Shown here piece after piece: positions 46,885-57,095 of a stretch of DNA of 64,000 nt (the first letter of the stretch is position 1; every line of letters begins with the position of its first letter). The notes under the pieces were generated by a model, which was given only the letters and a program-made list of their open reading frames with translations, was not told the DNA's origin and searched no databases. This DNA is from Prorocentrum cordatum (Eukaryota > Sar > Dinophyceae > Prorocentrales > Prorocentraceae), in contig CAUYUJ010000925.1 of assembly GCA_963575745.1 (NCBI GenBank), positions 476,701 through 540,700 on the forward strand. Reading direction: 5' to 3'. Made by a program: the position numbers and the translations under genes.

Positions 46885-46942
46885 TTCTCTCTCTCTCCCT
46901 CTCTCTCTCTCTGTTTCTCTCTCTCTCCCTCTCTCTCTATCG
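46885..46942. repeat. (TC)n microsatellite
   Basis: CTCTCT run with CCC and TTT interruptions. A CGCACCACGGCCA-type degenerate repeat follows at 47120-47355. Confidence 0.9.
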
Positions 46943-47780
46943 AAAGCATACCCGTAATTCATATAACAAACATACGCGTGGGTGATTATCTAAAACCTCC
47001 CGCCTCATTATTCCTCCGCCCTCCCCCTCTCTTCTCTCCCTCTCCTCCCTCGCCATCCCTCCCCGCGAGCACCGACACCTGATCCTCCACTACGACGCAC
47101 CACTACCACATAACACGATTCAGGTTACCGCACAACGCACCACGGCCAAGCGCCACGACCACGCACCACCGCGCAACTCGGCCACGCACCACGGCCACGC
47201 ACCACCGCCACGACGCGCCTGCGCCACGCACCACGGCCACGCACCTCCGCGCAACACCCCGCGCGCCATCGCGCGCGCACCATACTGAACGCACCGCGCG
47301 CCACGACCGCGCGCCACGCAAAGCAACCGCGCGCCACGCAACACGAACACGCGCCACGCACGGTCGTAGTCGTTGTAGTCGCAGTCGTCGATGTCGGGGT
47401 GGTTGCCGCCTTGCCCGGGGGAGGGGGCGCGGCGGGGTACGAAATAAGCCATGGGCGGGGTGGCATGGGCGGGCAAGGGGGCGGGTGCGCAGGGGCGCTG
47501 AGGGGACGGGCGGAAGAGGAAGGAGCGGGGGGAACATTAGCGAAAAGCAGGGGCTGGAAGGGCGGATGGGAACGCACGGACTGATGGGGACAGGGATGGA
47601 GGGAAGGAGGGGCAGCAACGAAATGCAAAGGACGAGCAGTGGGAGGAGGGGAGGGATGATGATATATCGCTCGCTTGCTGCGCCACAGCTGTTCTGGCTT
47701 CGAGGATGTGGCCCGACCGCACATTCATTCCAAGGGAGCCTTGGAAGACCCCGATCGGTTGCTCACTCTCGAGGGGCGGG

Positions 47781-50700
47781 ATGGCTTCTGATGCGCCAGT
47801 GCAAGTTATCGAGTCGCCCGACTGGCCCCCGCCGACGAGCCCCAGCCCGACGGACACAGCCGTCACAGTGCCAGCTACCCCGCCCCAGTGGCGCGAGTCG
47901 CAGGTGCCAGCTTCGCAGCCCCCTCCAGAGGCGATTGAGTCGCAGGTGCCAGCGTCGCAGCCCCCAGAGGCGATTGAGTCGCAGGTGCCAGCTTCGCAGC
48001 CCCCTCCGACTCCAGAGGTGATTGAGTCGCAGGTGCCAGCTTCGCAGCCCCCACCAGAGGCGATGGAGTCGCAGGCGCAGCAGCAGTGGGGTCACGACGC
48101 CCAGCCGGCTGCGTGGCATGGGACAGGCGCGCCTGCCACCCCAGCGGGGGCAGCCACGCCAGCGACGCCGCATGCGAGTGGCGGGCCTGGCGCACTGGGT
48201 AACCTAAATTTGGGGATGATGGGGATGGGGGAGGGGACTGGGAGTGGAGGGGGAAAGGGAGGAGCAGGAGTAAGGGGGTGGCGCGATGATAGCGGGGTGG
48301 GAGATTGGACGAGGATGTCGATGAGCGAGCGGAGAAGGAGGAAGAAGGGGGGCCGCGGAGGATGAGTAGGAGGAGTGGGTGCCAGGGAGTGGGAGGAGGA
48401 AGGATGGGCGAGCGGGGGGAAACTGAGAGGAGACGGAGCGGGAGGATGATAGGGGGAACATGAGTTTTCGGGTGATGCGTTTATCTTCGCACACTAGTGT
48501 AACTCATCATTGATCGGCACGTCCCCCCGCCGTCGCCCAGGTGCGCAGCAGTCCCCCGACATGGATCCCGACGCGGAGCTGGATGCGCAGTCCCAGAGAA
48601 TGCTGTCGGAGTTCGACACCCCCGAGAAGATCTCAACCATGATGAAAGACAAGTTCAAGCCCTTGACAGAAGGACGCCCGATGCCGCCACTGAGTAGAGA
48701 GGGATGGGACGGGGGAAGGGCGCGGACGGAGGGGGTGGGAGACTTGTTGATAAGGGAGGCGTGAACTGAATGGGGCGAGGGGAGGGTCGGGGACGGGGGA
48801 GGCGCTCCAGAATATTATTCAGGGCGGCAGCTGTTCTGCATCATGTGTTCTACCGCCTCCCTCGTTCCTCGCGCCTCTCTCTTCGCCCCTCACTCGTCCC
48901 TCTCTAGCTCTCCTCCTCCCTCCCCATCGCCCTCCTTCCCCTCACACTCCTCCTGGCCCATCCTTCCCATGCTTCCCCTCCGCCCCCTCCGCGTCTCAAC
49001 GGCCCCCGACGCCGACGAAACGCTCTCGGCGAGGCGCGGCTGTTGGAGACCGCTTCAAGATGAGGTTACTCCGAATGCCTGGTGGAAACATCCGAAACTT
49101 CAACACTCCCGCCACGTCCACAGTCTCGTCGACGTCCATTGCCGTCGTCGTGTGAGTAGCCGTTTTTTGGCTCCAGATTGCATCTGGTGTTTTACAGATC
49201 TACGCCCCGTGGATCGTGCGGCGAGGCTCGTCGATGGCACACGCTGGCCCGCCCGATGACGCCGCCGACGACGATTCGGCGGCCCCCCAGGCTAAGAAGA
49301 AGGGGAAGGCTCGGGCAGGTTCGGCGTGGCACTGCGACATGGACAGGCTGAAAGACGAGATGCTAGCGGCCATTCCAAGCGACGCATCTGGCGCGAAGCT
49401 GCTCGCTTATCGGGAGACGTTTGCAGGGCAGAGAGACGAGGAAGAACTGTGCAAGAACCTTTGGCTGCGGGACGTGCCGAGAGGCGTGCCCCAATCAAAT
49501 ATGAAGGCCGCGCTGCTTCACGTGGCGACAGAGCGAGAGTCCATCTGGAAATTAGCAGACGATAAGGAGGGGTGGTCCACGCGCCAGGCCTTTCGGATCA
49601 GAGCCATGGTCAGAGATATCAGTCAGGCCGTGCTGAAAGCCACAACGAGACCAGGCTCGTGCCCGCCATGGGTCAAACTCTTCATCACCGAGGACGACGA
49701 CGCCGCCGCGGACGACGGCGGCATGCCCGGGCAGGACAGTGATGACGCAGACGACGCCGACGAGGTTCCAGAGGCCGCGGCAGCCTCAGAGCCGATGGCA
49801 ACAGCATCCGCTGGCGGTGGAGACACGCCCCTTGCCATCAACCCCGATGGCAGCAGCGACGGTGCCCCTCTCTACAAGTACGAGTTCTTCTGGGAAACGA
49901 TGGCCCGAGGGAGGTTTAGCATTGGGGCCCGCTCTCGCGGCGAAGATCACTGGAACTCACTGTGGATCACTGGGTGCAGTGACTCACGGTGAGTTCCAGT
50001 GATCTTCGCCGCCACGAGCGTGCCCTAATGCTGTAACCGCACAGGCAGCGCATCGCAGTTTGGTGATCGGCCCCAACAAGATGAAGCCCCCCGAGCTGGC
50101 GTTGCCGTTCGAGGTGAATGAGTCTGACGACGATTCGAAGCTTGTCATCGCGCGCTGGGAAGATGGCGACTATTGGGAGATGAACTTGTTAACGGTTGGC
50201 AAGCTGAGGAGTCACCGCGCGCTCGAGTTCAAGAAAAATCCAGGTGGTGACCCGCATTGGACAGGGAATAAGGACAACGTAGACTGGAAGCTCGTGTACA
50301 GGACAGATCGCAGCCTGCTGCTGAGCATTCAGAGCTGGGGCCCCGAGGACACCGACTGGGTGCAGAGGCTGCAGCTAGTGATCGGCCATATGACCGACGA
50401 CGAGAAGGCCAAGGCCATCGATGGGCTCAAACATATCGCAGTCAGCATGATGGAGGGCTCCTTGACGAAGGAGGACGCTGACATCAAGAAGTTGGAGTAC
50501 GCAGTGAAGCCGAAGAGGATTCCACTGAAGCGCCGCCCAGCAGCGGGCGGGGGGGGCGCTGTGATGAAGCGCCCAGCGGCAGCGACCAGCCCAGAGCAGG
50601 CGAGTGCAGCTCCATCGGTCGAGGAGGCGCTCGGCGAGCTTCTCGGCAAGGACATCGGGGGCGGCACGGACACCGTCGCCAACGAGAAGAGCGACGGCAG

Positions 50701-51049
50701 TGGCGGTCATGCACATGCTGAAGCTGACGACGATGACGCACCCTTAGTAGTCAAGAAGAGGCCAGCAGCGAAGTCACTTTCGGCGCCAGTTACGGTGCGC
50801 AAGCGCATTGCTGCCGCTCCAGCTTCGGAGAAGCCAGCGGCGAAGGCGCTGGCCAGTCCAGGTACCGCGGCGCCCACGGATGGCAAGGGCATTGAGCACG
50901 TTGGCATCCTGGACCCCACGCAGGCGCCGCCCGCCGCGGCCACGCCAGAGTCTGTAGAGCCAGCGCCTGCAGCGTTCCAGCCTGCGCCGCCCAAGCCAGC
51001 GCCGTCAATAGATTGGTGCATGCCGCCGCCTGGCGCAGATTTCTGGTAG
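47781..51049 (+). CDS. Gene A: KRPAA-motif protein, five exons (823 codons incl. stop)
   Basis: Proposed exons 47781-48198, 48541-48693, 49034-49149, 49198-49988 and 50059-51049 (stop TAG). Phases close exactly with GT-AG introns of 342, 340, 48 and 70 bp. The N-terminus (MASDAPVQVIESPDWPP) carries four copies of an ESQVPASQPPPE repeat. Exon 2 has DTPEKISTMMKDKFKPL, exon 3 RMPGGNIRNFN. Exon 4 has a helical block (CDMDRLKDEMLAAIPSDASG), an acidic stretch (EDDDAAADDG) and KYEFFWETMARGRFS. Exon 5 has KLVIARWEDGDYWEMNLLTV, WGPEDTDWVQRLQLVIGHM, then KRRPAA, MKRPAA and KKRPAA in an Ala/Pro-rich tail, ending in GADFW. KRPAA strings are common in dinoflagellate predicted proteins. Function unknown; the basic tail suggests nucleic-acid binding or nuclear location (inference). 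An upstream ATG at 47706 is also in frame. Exon 3 and the 48-bp intron are the least certain parts. An alternative fourth intron is GC-AG at 49927-50044. Confidence 0.7.
49911..50039. repeat. Large hairpin at intron 4 of gene A
   Basis: Arms 49937-49960 and 49989-50012 are perfectly complementary over 24 bp and extend imperfectly to about 50 bp (49911-49960 with 49989-50039). The loop of 28 bases itself contains TCACTGGGTGCAGTGA, a smaller hairpin. The right arm starts exactly at a GTGAGT donor. The left arm lies in the open frame unless the intron uses a GC donor at 49927. Confidence 0.93.
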
Positions 51050-51609
51050 TTCTCTCGCTGGCGCAGTTTGGCGCCGACTTGCGTTCGAGCAATAACACTG
51101 TCGAGCCCGAGTGGTGTTACCCGGCTCGTCGCAGTCGCAACCACAATCATCGCATCGTCAGCTACATCATCCAACATCTCATCACTTCTGATGTTATGTA
51201 TTTCTCGACGTATCGCCCCTTCCCCGTGTGTCGACCAAGTGTTGCGCGTGTGCTCTCATCCACTGTCCGTCTGCATGCATGCTTCACATTTCGTGTCTCC
51301 CCCATCTCTATCGCATCCCTCTTCCTCTCGCTCGCAAGCCTCTGAACAACAAGGCTCGACGCTACTTACTGCGCCTCCTCCTCCTCCTCCTCATCCTCCT
51401 CCTGCTAACCCCATCCTCCTCATCCTCCTCCGCCTCCTCCTCCTCCTCCTATGCACCCCCTCTCATCATGCCTTGTATCATCCGCCGTCCACCGTCCTCC
51501 CATCACGGTCGGGTCCAGTGCCGTCACGTCTTGCGCCCTCGTCCTAACACCAATCCTGGAGATTGCTATCATGTTGGAAGTGTTGCACCCCTTCTGCGAC
51601 TCATCGATA

Positions 51610-51650
51610 ATCAATGGTCACAGTGACGCACAGTGAGTTACAGTGAGTCT
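51610..51650. repeat. CAGTGAG direct repeats between genes A and B
   Basis: GTCACAGTGACGCACAGTGA followed by GTTACAGTGAGTC: three CAGTGA(G/C) steps in 30 bp, related to the hairpin motif at 49.9, 58.7 and 62.7 kb. The surrounding 51050-51600 is pyrimidine-rich, with CTC runs near 51375-51450. Confidence 0.7.
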
Positions 51651-51742
51651 TGCTACCCCCCCCCCGCTCGACGCCTGCGTCGATGTCGGTGAGTCGGCAC
51701 CTGCCCATTACCGCCGCCGCTCCTCTCGCGCCGCGCCCGCAG

Positions 51743-52839
51743 GAGATGCCCCCGCTCCAGATGAAGGGGGTCTCAGCCCGAAGGAGAAGGAGGAAGAGGA
51801 CTTCTGGGATGCCGCCAAGCAGAACAACTACATCTTCGCAGCTCGCGGTGGAGCTGGAAACCCGGCGGCGGGGAGGTTCGACAGGTGGGTGCGGCACAAG
51901 GATCGGGTGCAGCAGAAGCAGCACTATGACTCCTTGGGCCCCAAGGCAAAAGAGAAGTTCCGCGCTGACTGGCTCCTGAACGAGCACAACAAGTATTGGG
52001 AATACAATCGCCCCAGACCACCATGGCCACAAATCTGATCTCAGTCTCTCGCTCCCCACGCCCCGCTCATCCTCCTCCTTCTACCCCTCATCCTGCTCAT
52101 AGTCCTTCTCATCTTCCTCACCCCCTGCCAGCATTTTGCCTCCCCCATCCTTCAGCTTGACGTCCTGGCCCCGATCCCGCATCCCCCCCATCCAAACCAC
52201 GCCTCATCCTCTGTTGACTTCCCCCATGGACCTCTACTCGCATCTGCCTACCTTCAACTTCCGAGGTGGATCAAGACGAAGGAGATGTCCCAGACCCATC
52301 GGATCAACCGCTACACGGACGCCCGCTATATGAAAGCCTGGCGGCAAACTGTCCATGAATTCCAGTATCCAAGTTACTCCTTGAATGCGTCCTGTCTCGT
52401 TCCTCCTTCCCTGGTTCCAACCGCCGCCCGCTGGCCCGCCCTCCGTTTCCCCCCGACCCTGCCCTCCGCCCGCCCTCCACGGGGTGTCCCCCCACCCCGC
52501 CTTCCGCCCTCCACCCTGCCCTCCACCCTCCTCTCCCGCCCCCTCCCCCCCTGCCTGGCCCCGCCCTGTCCTTGGTCCGTCTGCCCTCCGCCCGCCTCTC
52601 AGGGAAACATGCCCAGACGCTCGCGCCGTCCGCCGCCCGCGGCGGAGTGGTTTACACGGTGGGGAGGATCGCGACTGAGGAGGGCGGGGGCCCACAGGGC
52701 CTCCGCAACGCGCTCAACTACGCGTTGAGGCGCCAGCGGGGGGCCCATAACGTCGGGCCGCGTCCGACGGGGGGGGTGGAGGGCCGAGAGCGAGGGGGGA
52801 GGGGAGGGAACAAACGAGAGGGGGAGGGATCGAGAGAGA

Positions 52840-52885
<46 letters not shown>

Positions 52886-54815
52886 GGGAGAGAGAGAGCG
52901 GGAGAAAGAGAGAGACAGATGTGAGGTGAACGATAGATAGAGGCACGTACAAATAATGAAAGAGAACGGGCGAGAGAGATAGCGAGGGATATGGAGAGTT
53001 ATATGCATACGAGTATACGCATATACATAGTTGTAGCTCGAGAAATAGAGGTGTATGTAGATACAGAGGTCGGTAGATAAGTATACATTTAGAATGTATA
53101 TATACATATAGAGATGCACACATGTTCATCATACATGTATCGAGACATATACATATAATGGCACACGCTGCTATGAACACATAGGTGTATGCAGTTGTTT
53201 TTATGTGTGACCATATGTACATATACATATACATATATAGAGAGATACATATAGAGAGAGCGGGGGGCGGGGGCGAGATCGGGCGCATGCCCGGCCCCGC
53301 CGAAGCACTGCCCCCAGCTGGCCTGGTATGTCACGTCGCCGATAAGTTGGAGCCTCGGGGCGGGTAGCCGCGACGGCGACTGAGGCGGCTAGGCGCGGCA
53401 ACGGCGATGGCGGCGCGACGGCGGCGGGTCTGAGACATCTCGTTAAGGGAAAGACTGGCACGAGGGTGATGCGGGTGCGGGAGGGGGGGTGGATGACGGC
53501 AATGGGGTCAGGAGGAGCGGAGAGGAAACGACGAAGGTGGCGGGCGGGAGCGCGGGGAGCGCGAGGTCGGAGAGGGTTACACAAGGAAGTGATGGGCGGT
53601 GTATGTGCGGTGAGTGAGGCGATGAGCGGAGGAATGGAGGTGTCTGGGTACTCTCTCTTAGCCCAGGTGCCACACCATGGGGCGTCCATGGGCGAAATGG
53701 TGTACGTGGACTCGAGATCTCAAATACCTCTACGTCGCGGAGGGCCTGAGTGAGTCCTTCGAGACGGCGTGGACGCAGAAGATGACGTGGTATTCGGACT
53801 CCGAGAATGAGAACCACGATAGCATAGTCAACCGCCTCACTGCCGTCGTGCAGAGCGCCGCCCGCCCGATGCCTGAGGTCGTCCCATGTGCGCGAGCAGT
53901 TGGTGGGAACGCGGCCCAGGTCTGCCACCAACCAGTATAAGCGTCACATGATAGGTAGGCATAATGTAGCATAAGGTAGGTGAATGGGAGGCTCAATGGA
54001 GGCGGAATGACGTAATATGAGTGATGGGGGAGTGTTGGGGTGGAAGCGGCCGCTCCCAGGTCTCGTCAGCCGCGGCAGGCGCTGGCGCTGGCGCGGCAGG
54101 CGCTGCCGCTCAGGCCGTGGTGGGCATGCCGATCGAGCCCATCGTTCGGCCATCGTGCATGTCCGCGCCAGCGGCTGCCGCGGCACCCGCTCCCGCGGCA
54201 GCAGCCGCTCCCGCGGCAGCAGCCGCTCCCGCGGCCGCCGCCCCCGAGGCCGCCGACGGCGGGGCGCCGACGGGCGGCCGCCGCAAGCGGGGGAAGGCAT
54301 CCGCTGCCGAGCCCTCCGCGGGCGGCGAGGGAGGTGGCGGTGCTGAGACGGCGCCTCCAGGTAAGAAGACGAAGGCGGGTGGCACGCCATTGCAGAAAGT
54401 GAAGGCGGCGGTGCTGAGCTACGGCGTCCAGCGCACGGCCGCGAGTACCTTGCTCAAGGAGATCAAGGGTGCGACTGACGGGACGGAGCCTGGCAAGGTG
54501 AGGAGCAAGTGGTATCCGTTCAACAACGAGCACGCCTACGGGGCGCTTGAGAAGGCAATCACGCAGCTGGAGGGCGTGATTTACGACAGGAACAAGCCGC
54601 ACTACGCCCAGTTCATTGCGGAGAACGTGCAAGAGCTCCGCTCCGCGGCGGCGAAGGCAAGGAAGGCCAACCTGCTCGACGAGCAGTTCGTGGAGTTCAC
54701 AACGGTCATTGGCCCTCACATCGACGAGCTCACGATGCAGATGCGCCTGCTGCTCGACCAGTGCTCCCAGCGCCTCAAGACGGAGTCCTACTTCGACAGC
54801 AAGAGGGCCAGCTGA
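51743..54815 (+). CDS. Gene B: Trp-rich / KKTK protein, at least five exons (5' exon not found)
   Basis: Proposed exons 51743-51992, 52266-52372, 52603-52723, 53667-53880 and 54060-54815 (stop TGA). Phases close exactly (entering phase 1) with GT-AG introns of 273, 230, 943 and 179 bp. Joined motifs read naturally across junctions: ADWLLNEHNK|WIKTKEMSQ, TVHEFQYP|RKHAQTLAP, VYTVGRIATEEGGG leading to NALNYA|CHTMGRPWAKWCTW, then LKYLYVAEGLSESFETAWTQ. The last exon is an Ala-rich linker, a basic RRKRGK/KKTKAGG segment and a long helical C-terminus (ALEKAITQLEGVIYDRNKPH … DELTMQMRLLLDQCSQRLKT). No catalytic domain is recognised. I recall similar multi-copy proteins from dinoflagellate genomes but cannot name them. 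It may be part of gene A if the stop at 51049 is skipped. Confidence 0.7.
52830..53275. repeat. (GA)n + TATACAT tract inside intron 3 of gene B
   Basis: GAGAGA run (52835-52920) grading into GATAGAT, ATACATAT and ACATATACATATA steps. Very similar GA-then-TATA tracts occur at 56580-57005 and 57612-57880, also in introns or spacers of this gene block. Confidence 0.85.
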
Positions 54816-57095
54816 GGGCGAGTACGTCGACCTCTTCGTCGCCTCGGAGGTTGCGACAGGCCTGTGCACAGGGGTGGGCGGGCTTCTGACGCGGGTGCAA
54901 CCATCGCAGGACTCTGAGAGCAAACCCGGGTTTAAATGATGGGATATAGGAGGGGAGGAGTAGGATGGACGATGGAACGGACGGTGGCGGAGGGAAACTC
55001 AGGAGGGAGAGAGCGGGGCAGGCGGGCGGGAAGGGTGGAGGAGGGGTGGAATGAAGGGGATGACGCGGAATCGGATCGGGGGGGCAGGGTGGTAATGAAA
55101 ACTCTGCAATCTGTTGCAAAATCGCACTCGCAAACCAAAAATCCCACGTCCGCAAGTGAATCCACGGGTCGGTTTGGGGCCCAGGGACCGTTGAGTTTGG
55201 ACCCGTTGAGTTTGGCGTTGGATCTACTTTTACCCTGTTATTTTACAGGGATTGTCGATCTCAATGGTACCGTTGAGCGACCGGTGAGAACCGTTGAGTT
55301 TTGGTGGGCCACAAAAAGTTCTGGTCCAGCCTCGGGGAGCGTCGTAGCATGCGCTGGGCGGCTCGGTGTTTGAGCCCCCTGGTGATCTAGATCTGGATCT
55401 GGGCATCCGCGCGTGAGTGGCGCGGCCTGGGCGCCGCCGCCAGTGGCAGGCAGCTAGTTTTGTAGCTGGGGATGGCATCGGGAGAGCCTCCAAGCTGCGT
55501 GCGTCTCGGGAAGGAGGGGGAGTTACCGATCGGGGTAGTCCAGACTGGCGTGTACCAGTGGAAATAGCAGTGAGGGCGATGTCTGGGCCATGCCTGGAAT
55601 GCCTGGGGATGCCTGAGATGCCTGCGGATGCCCAGGATGCCTGAGGCGGGGGAGAGGATGATGTAGTAGTGGCAGTATGGGTGCTGCCCCCTCAGAGACG
55701 CGGCGCTGCCCCCAGCATCTCGCGTTCAGCCAGCTTCGAGCCTGGCGTAGCTAGAGCGGCACGGCGGGCACGACGGCATCTCCCTCTGTACGATTTCTGG
55801 ACAACCTTGTGTCATGTGTGTACTCATGTGATCATGCTTGCGCGTATGCCATGCTGCCACGCATGCTATGAGTCGCACCACGCTCGTGCAACTGATCTCG
55901 ATCCGTCTCTTGGAGTTTCTGGTCCGCATTGCTGTGCACCGCCCGTGCCGCGCGCTTCTGTTTACGCACGTGTTTGAATCGTGCATGCGCTTTCGGTAGA
56001 CGCTGACGCAGCGGCTGGGGCTGCTCGTCGAATGCCCAATCGATCTCTGCTCTTCTCCCGCAGACGTGAGGCCGCGAGGATGCGGACGTGGGGTGAAGTG
56101 AGGATGAGCATGTTGGCGAGGGCGGTGAGTGGGAGGGCGGAATGCCGATGAGGCGCAGAGGCAGACGGTGGGCACTAGAGCTGAGATGGCGCAGGGGCGC
56201 GGGCGCGCACCTCGCACATGCATGACTGTGTCGTGCGCGCGCTCGCTCAAGTAATGAAGTGCGTGCGGCGTGCAGTGCTGTCTACGCTTCTCCAGTGCGC
56301 GTGTCCGAACCTATCATCCTGGCTGTTCGTACCATTCCATCTCACCATCCCCTGTCGTAACTCATCTCACTCTCGGCGTGCCCTCGGAGCGTCGTCGGGA
56401 AAGCCTCGACGCACGAGGTAGGTGCGCTCGTAGCTGGAGTCGTAGTCTGCAGTTGCCTGCGGGCGGGGCGGCGATGGCCGCCGCGGGGGGCGCCCGCAGC
56501 TCGCTCTCTGCGCCAGTGCGGTGCAACAGCTTGCGAGATGGCATGGGGGCGGAAGCGACAGAGGACGAGCGAGCGCGAGATAGATAGCGAGTGAGCGGGA
56601 TAGGTGGGGACGGAAGAGAGGTAGCGCGATAGCGAAAGCCAATTGATGGATGGACAGAAAGACGGTGCATATACGTATACATATGTACACACATTCACGG
56701 CCATGCCCGTGCACATGTGCTACCACATTAACGCGTGCATATAACTGTTAACATGTATTCACGTAATTGTTCGATAGTGGGACTCGCCACGAACTGTAGA
56801 ACCAGGTGTATAGATTGCGAGATATAGAGCGAGCGGGAGCGACATGGGCACGCGGTGATGTATAGATATATATGGAGAGATATCGATAACGAGAGAGATA
56901 TAGATATAGAGCGAGAGGGGGGGATCGGCAGAGAGGAATGGATATCGCAAGCGATACGTATATATAGTATGTAGACGTACATAGAGAGACATATAGACCG
57001 AGGCCGACGTGCCGATAGAGTCTGGCCCGAGAAGTAACGAGGGGGGTGGGGGGCGAAACTCCGCGGCGATGGTCGCATCCACGAAGCCCCCCCAG
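54816..57095. other. Spacer between genes B and C
   Basis: 54816-55600 is purine-rich, then mixed. ACCGTTGAGTTT repeats four or five times between 55186 and 55300 (GGACCGTTGAGTTTGGACCC, then GTTGAGTTTGGCG, GTTGAGCGACCGG, CCGTTGAGTTTTGG). ATGCCTGGGGATGCCTGAGA-type repeats lie at 55590-55645. 55670-56400 has no recognised exon, although upstream exons of gene C should lie in this spacer. Confidence 0.5.
56580..57005. repeat. GA/TATA low-complexity tract upstream of gene C exons
   Basis: GAGAGATATAGATATAGAGC and ATACGTATACATATG steps; same style as the tract in the intron of gene B. Confidence 0.8.

Noticed and set aside
48199-48540. Reading through the first intron of gene A as coding (frame open to 48365)
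   Set aside because: The extension is G-rich low complexity (GMGEGTGSGGGKGG); splicing GT 48199 to AG 48540 restores a good frame with exact phase.
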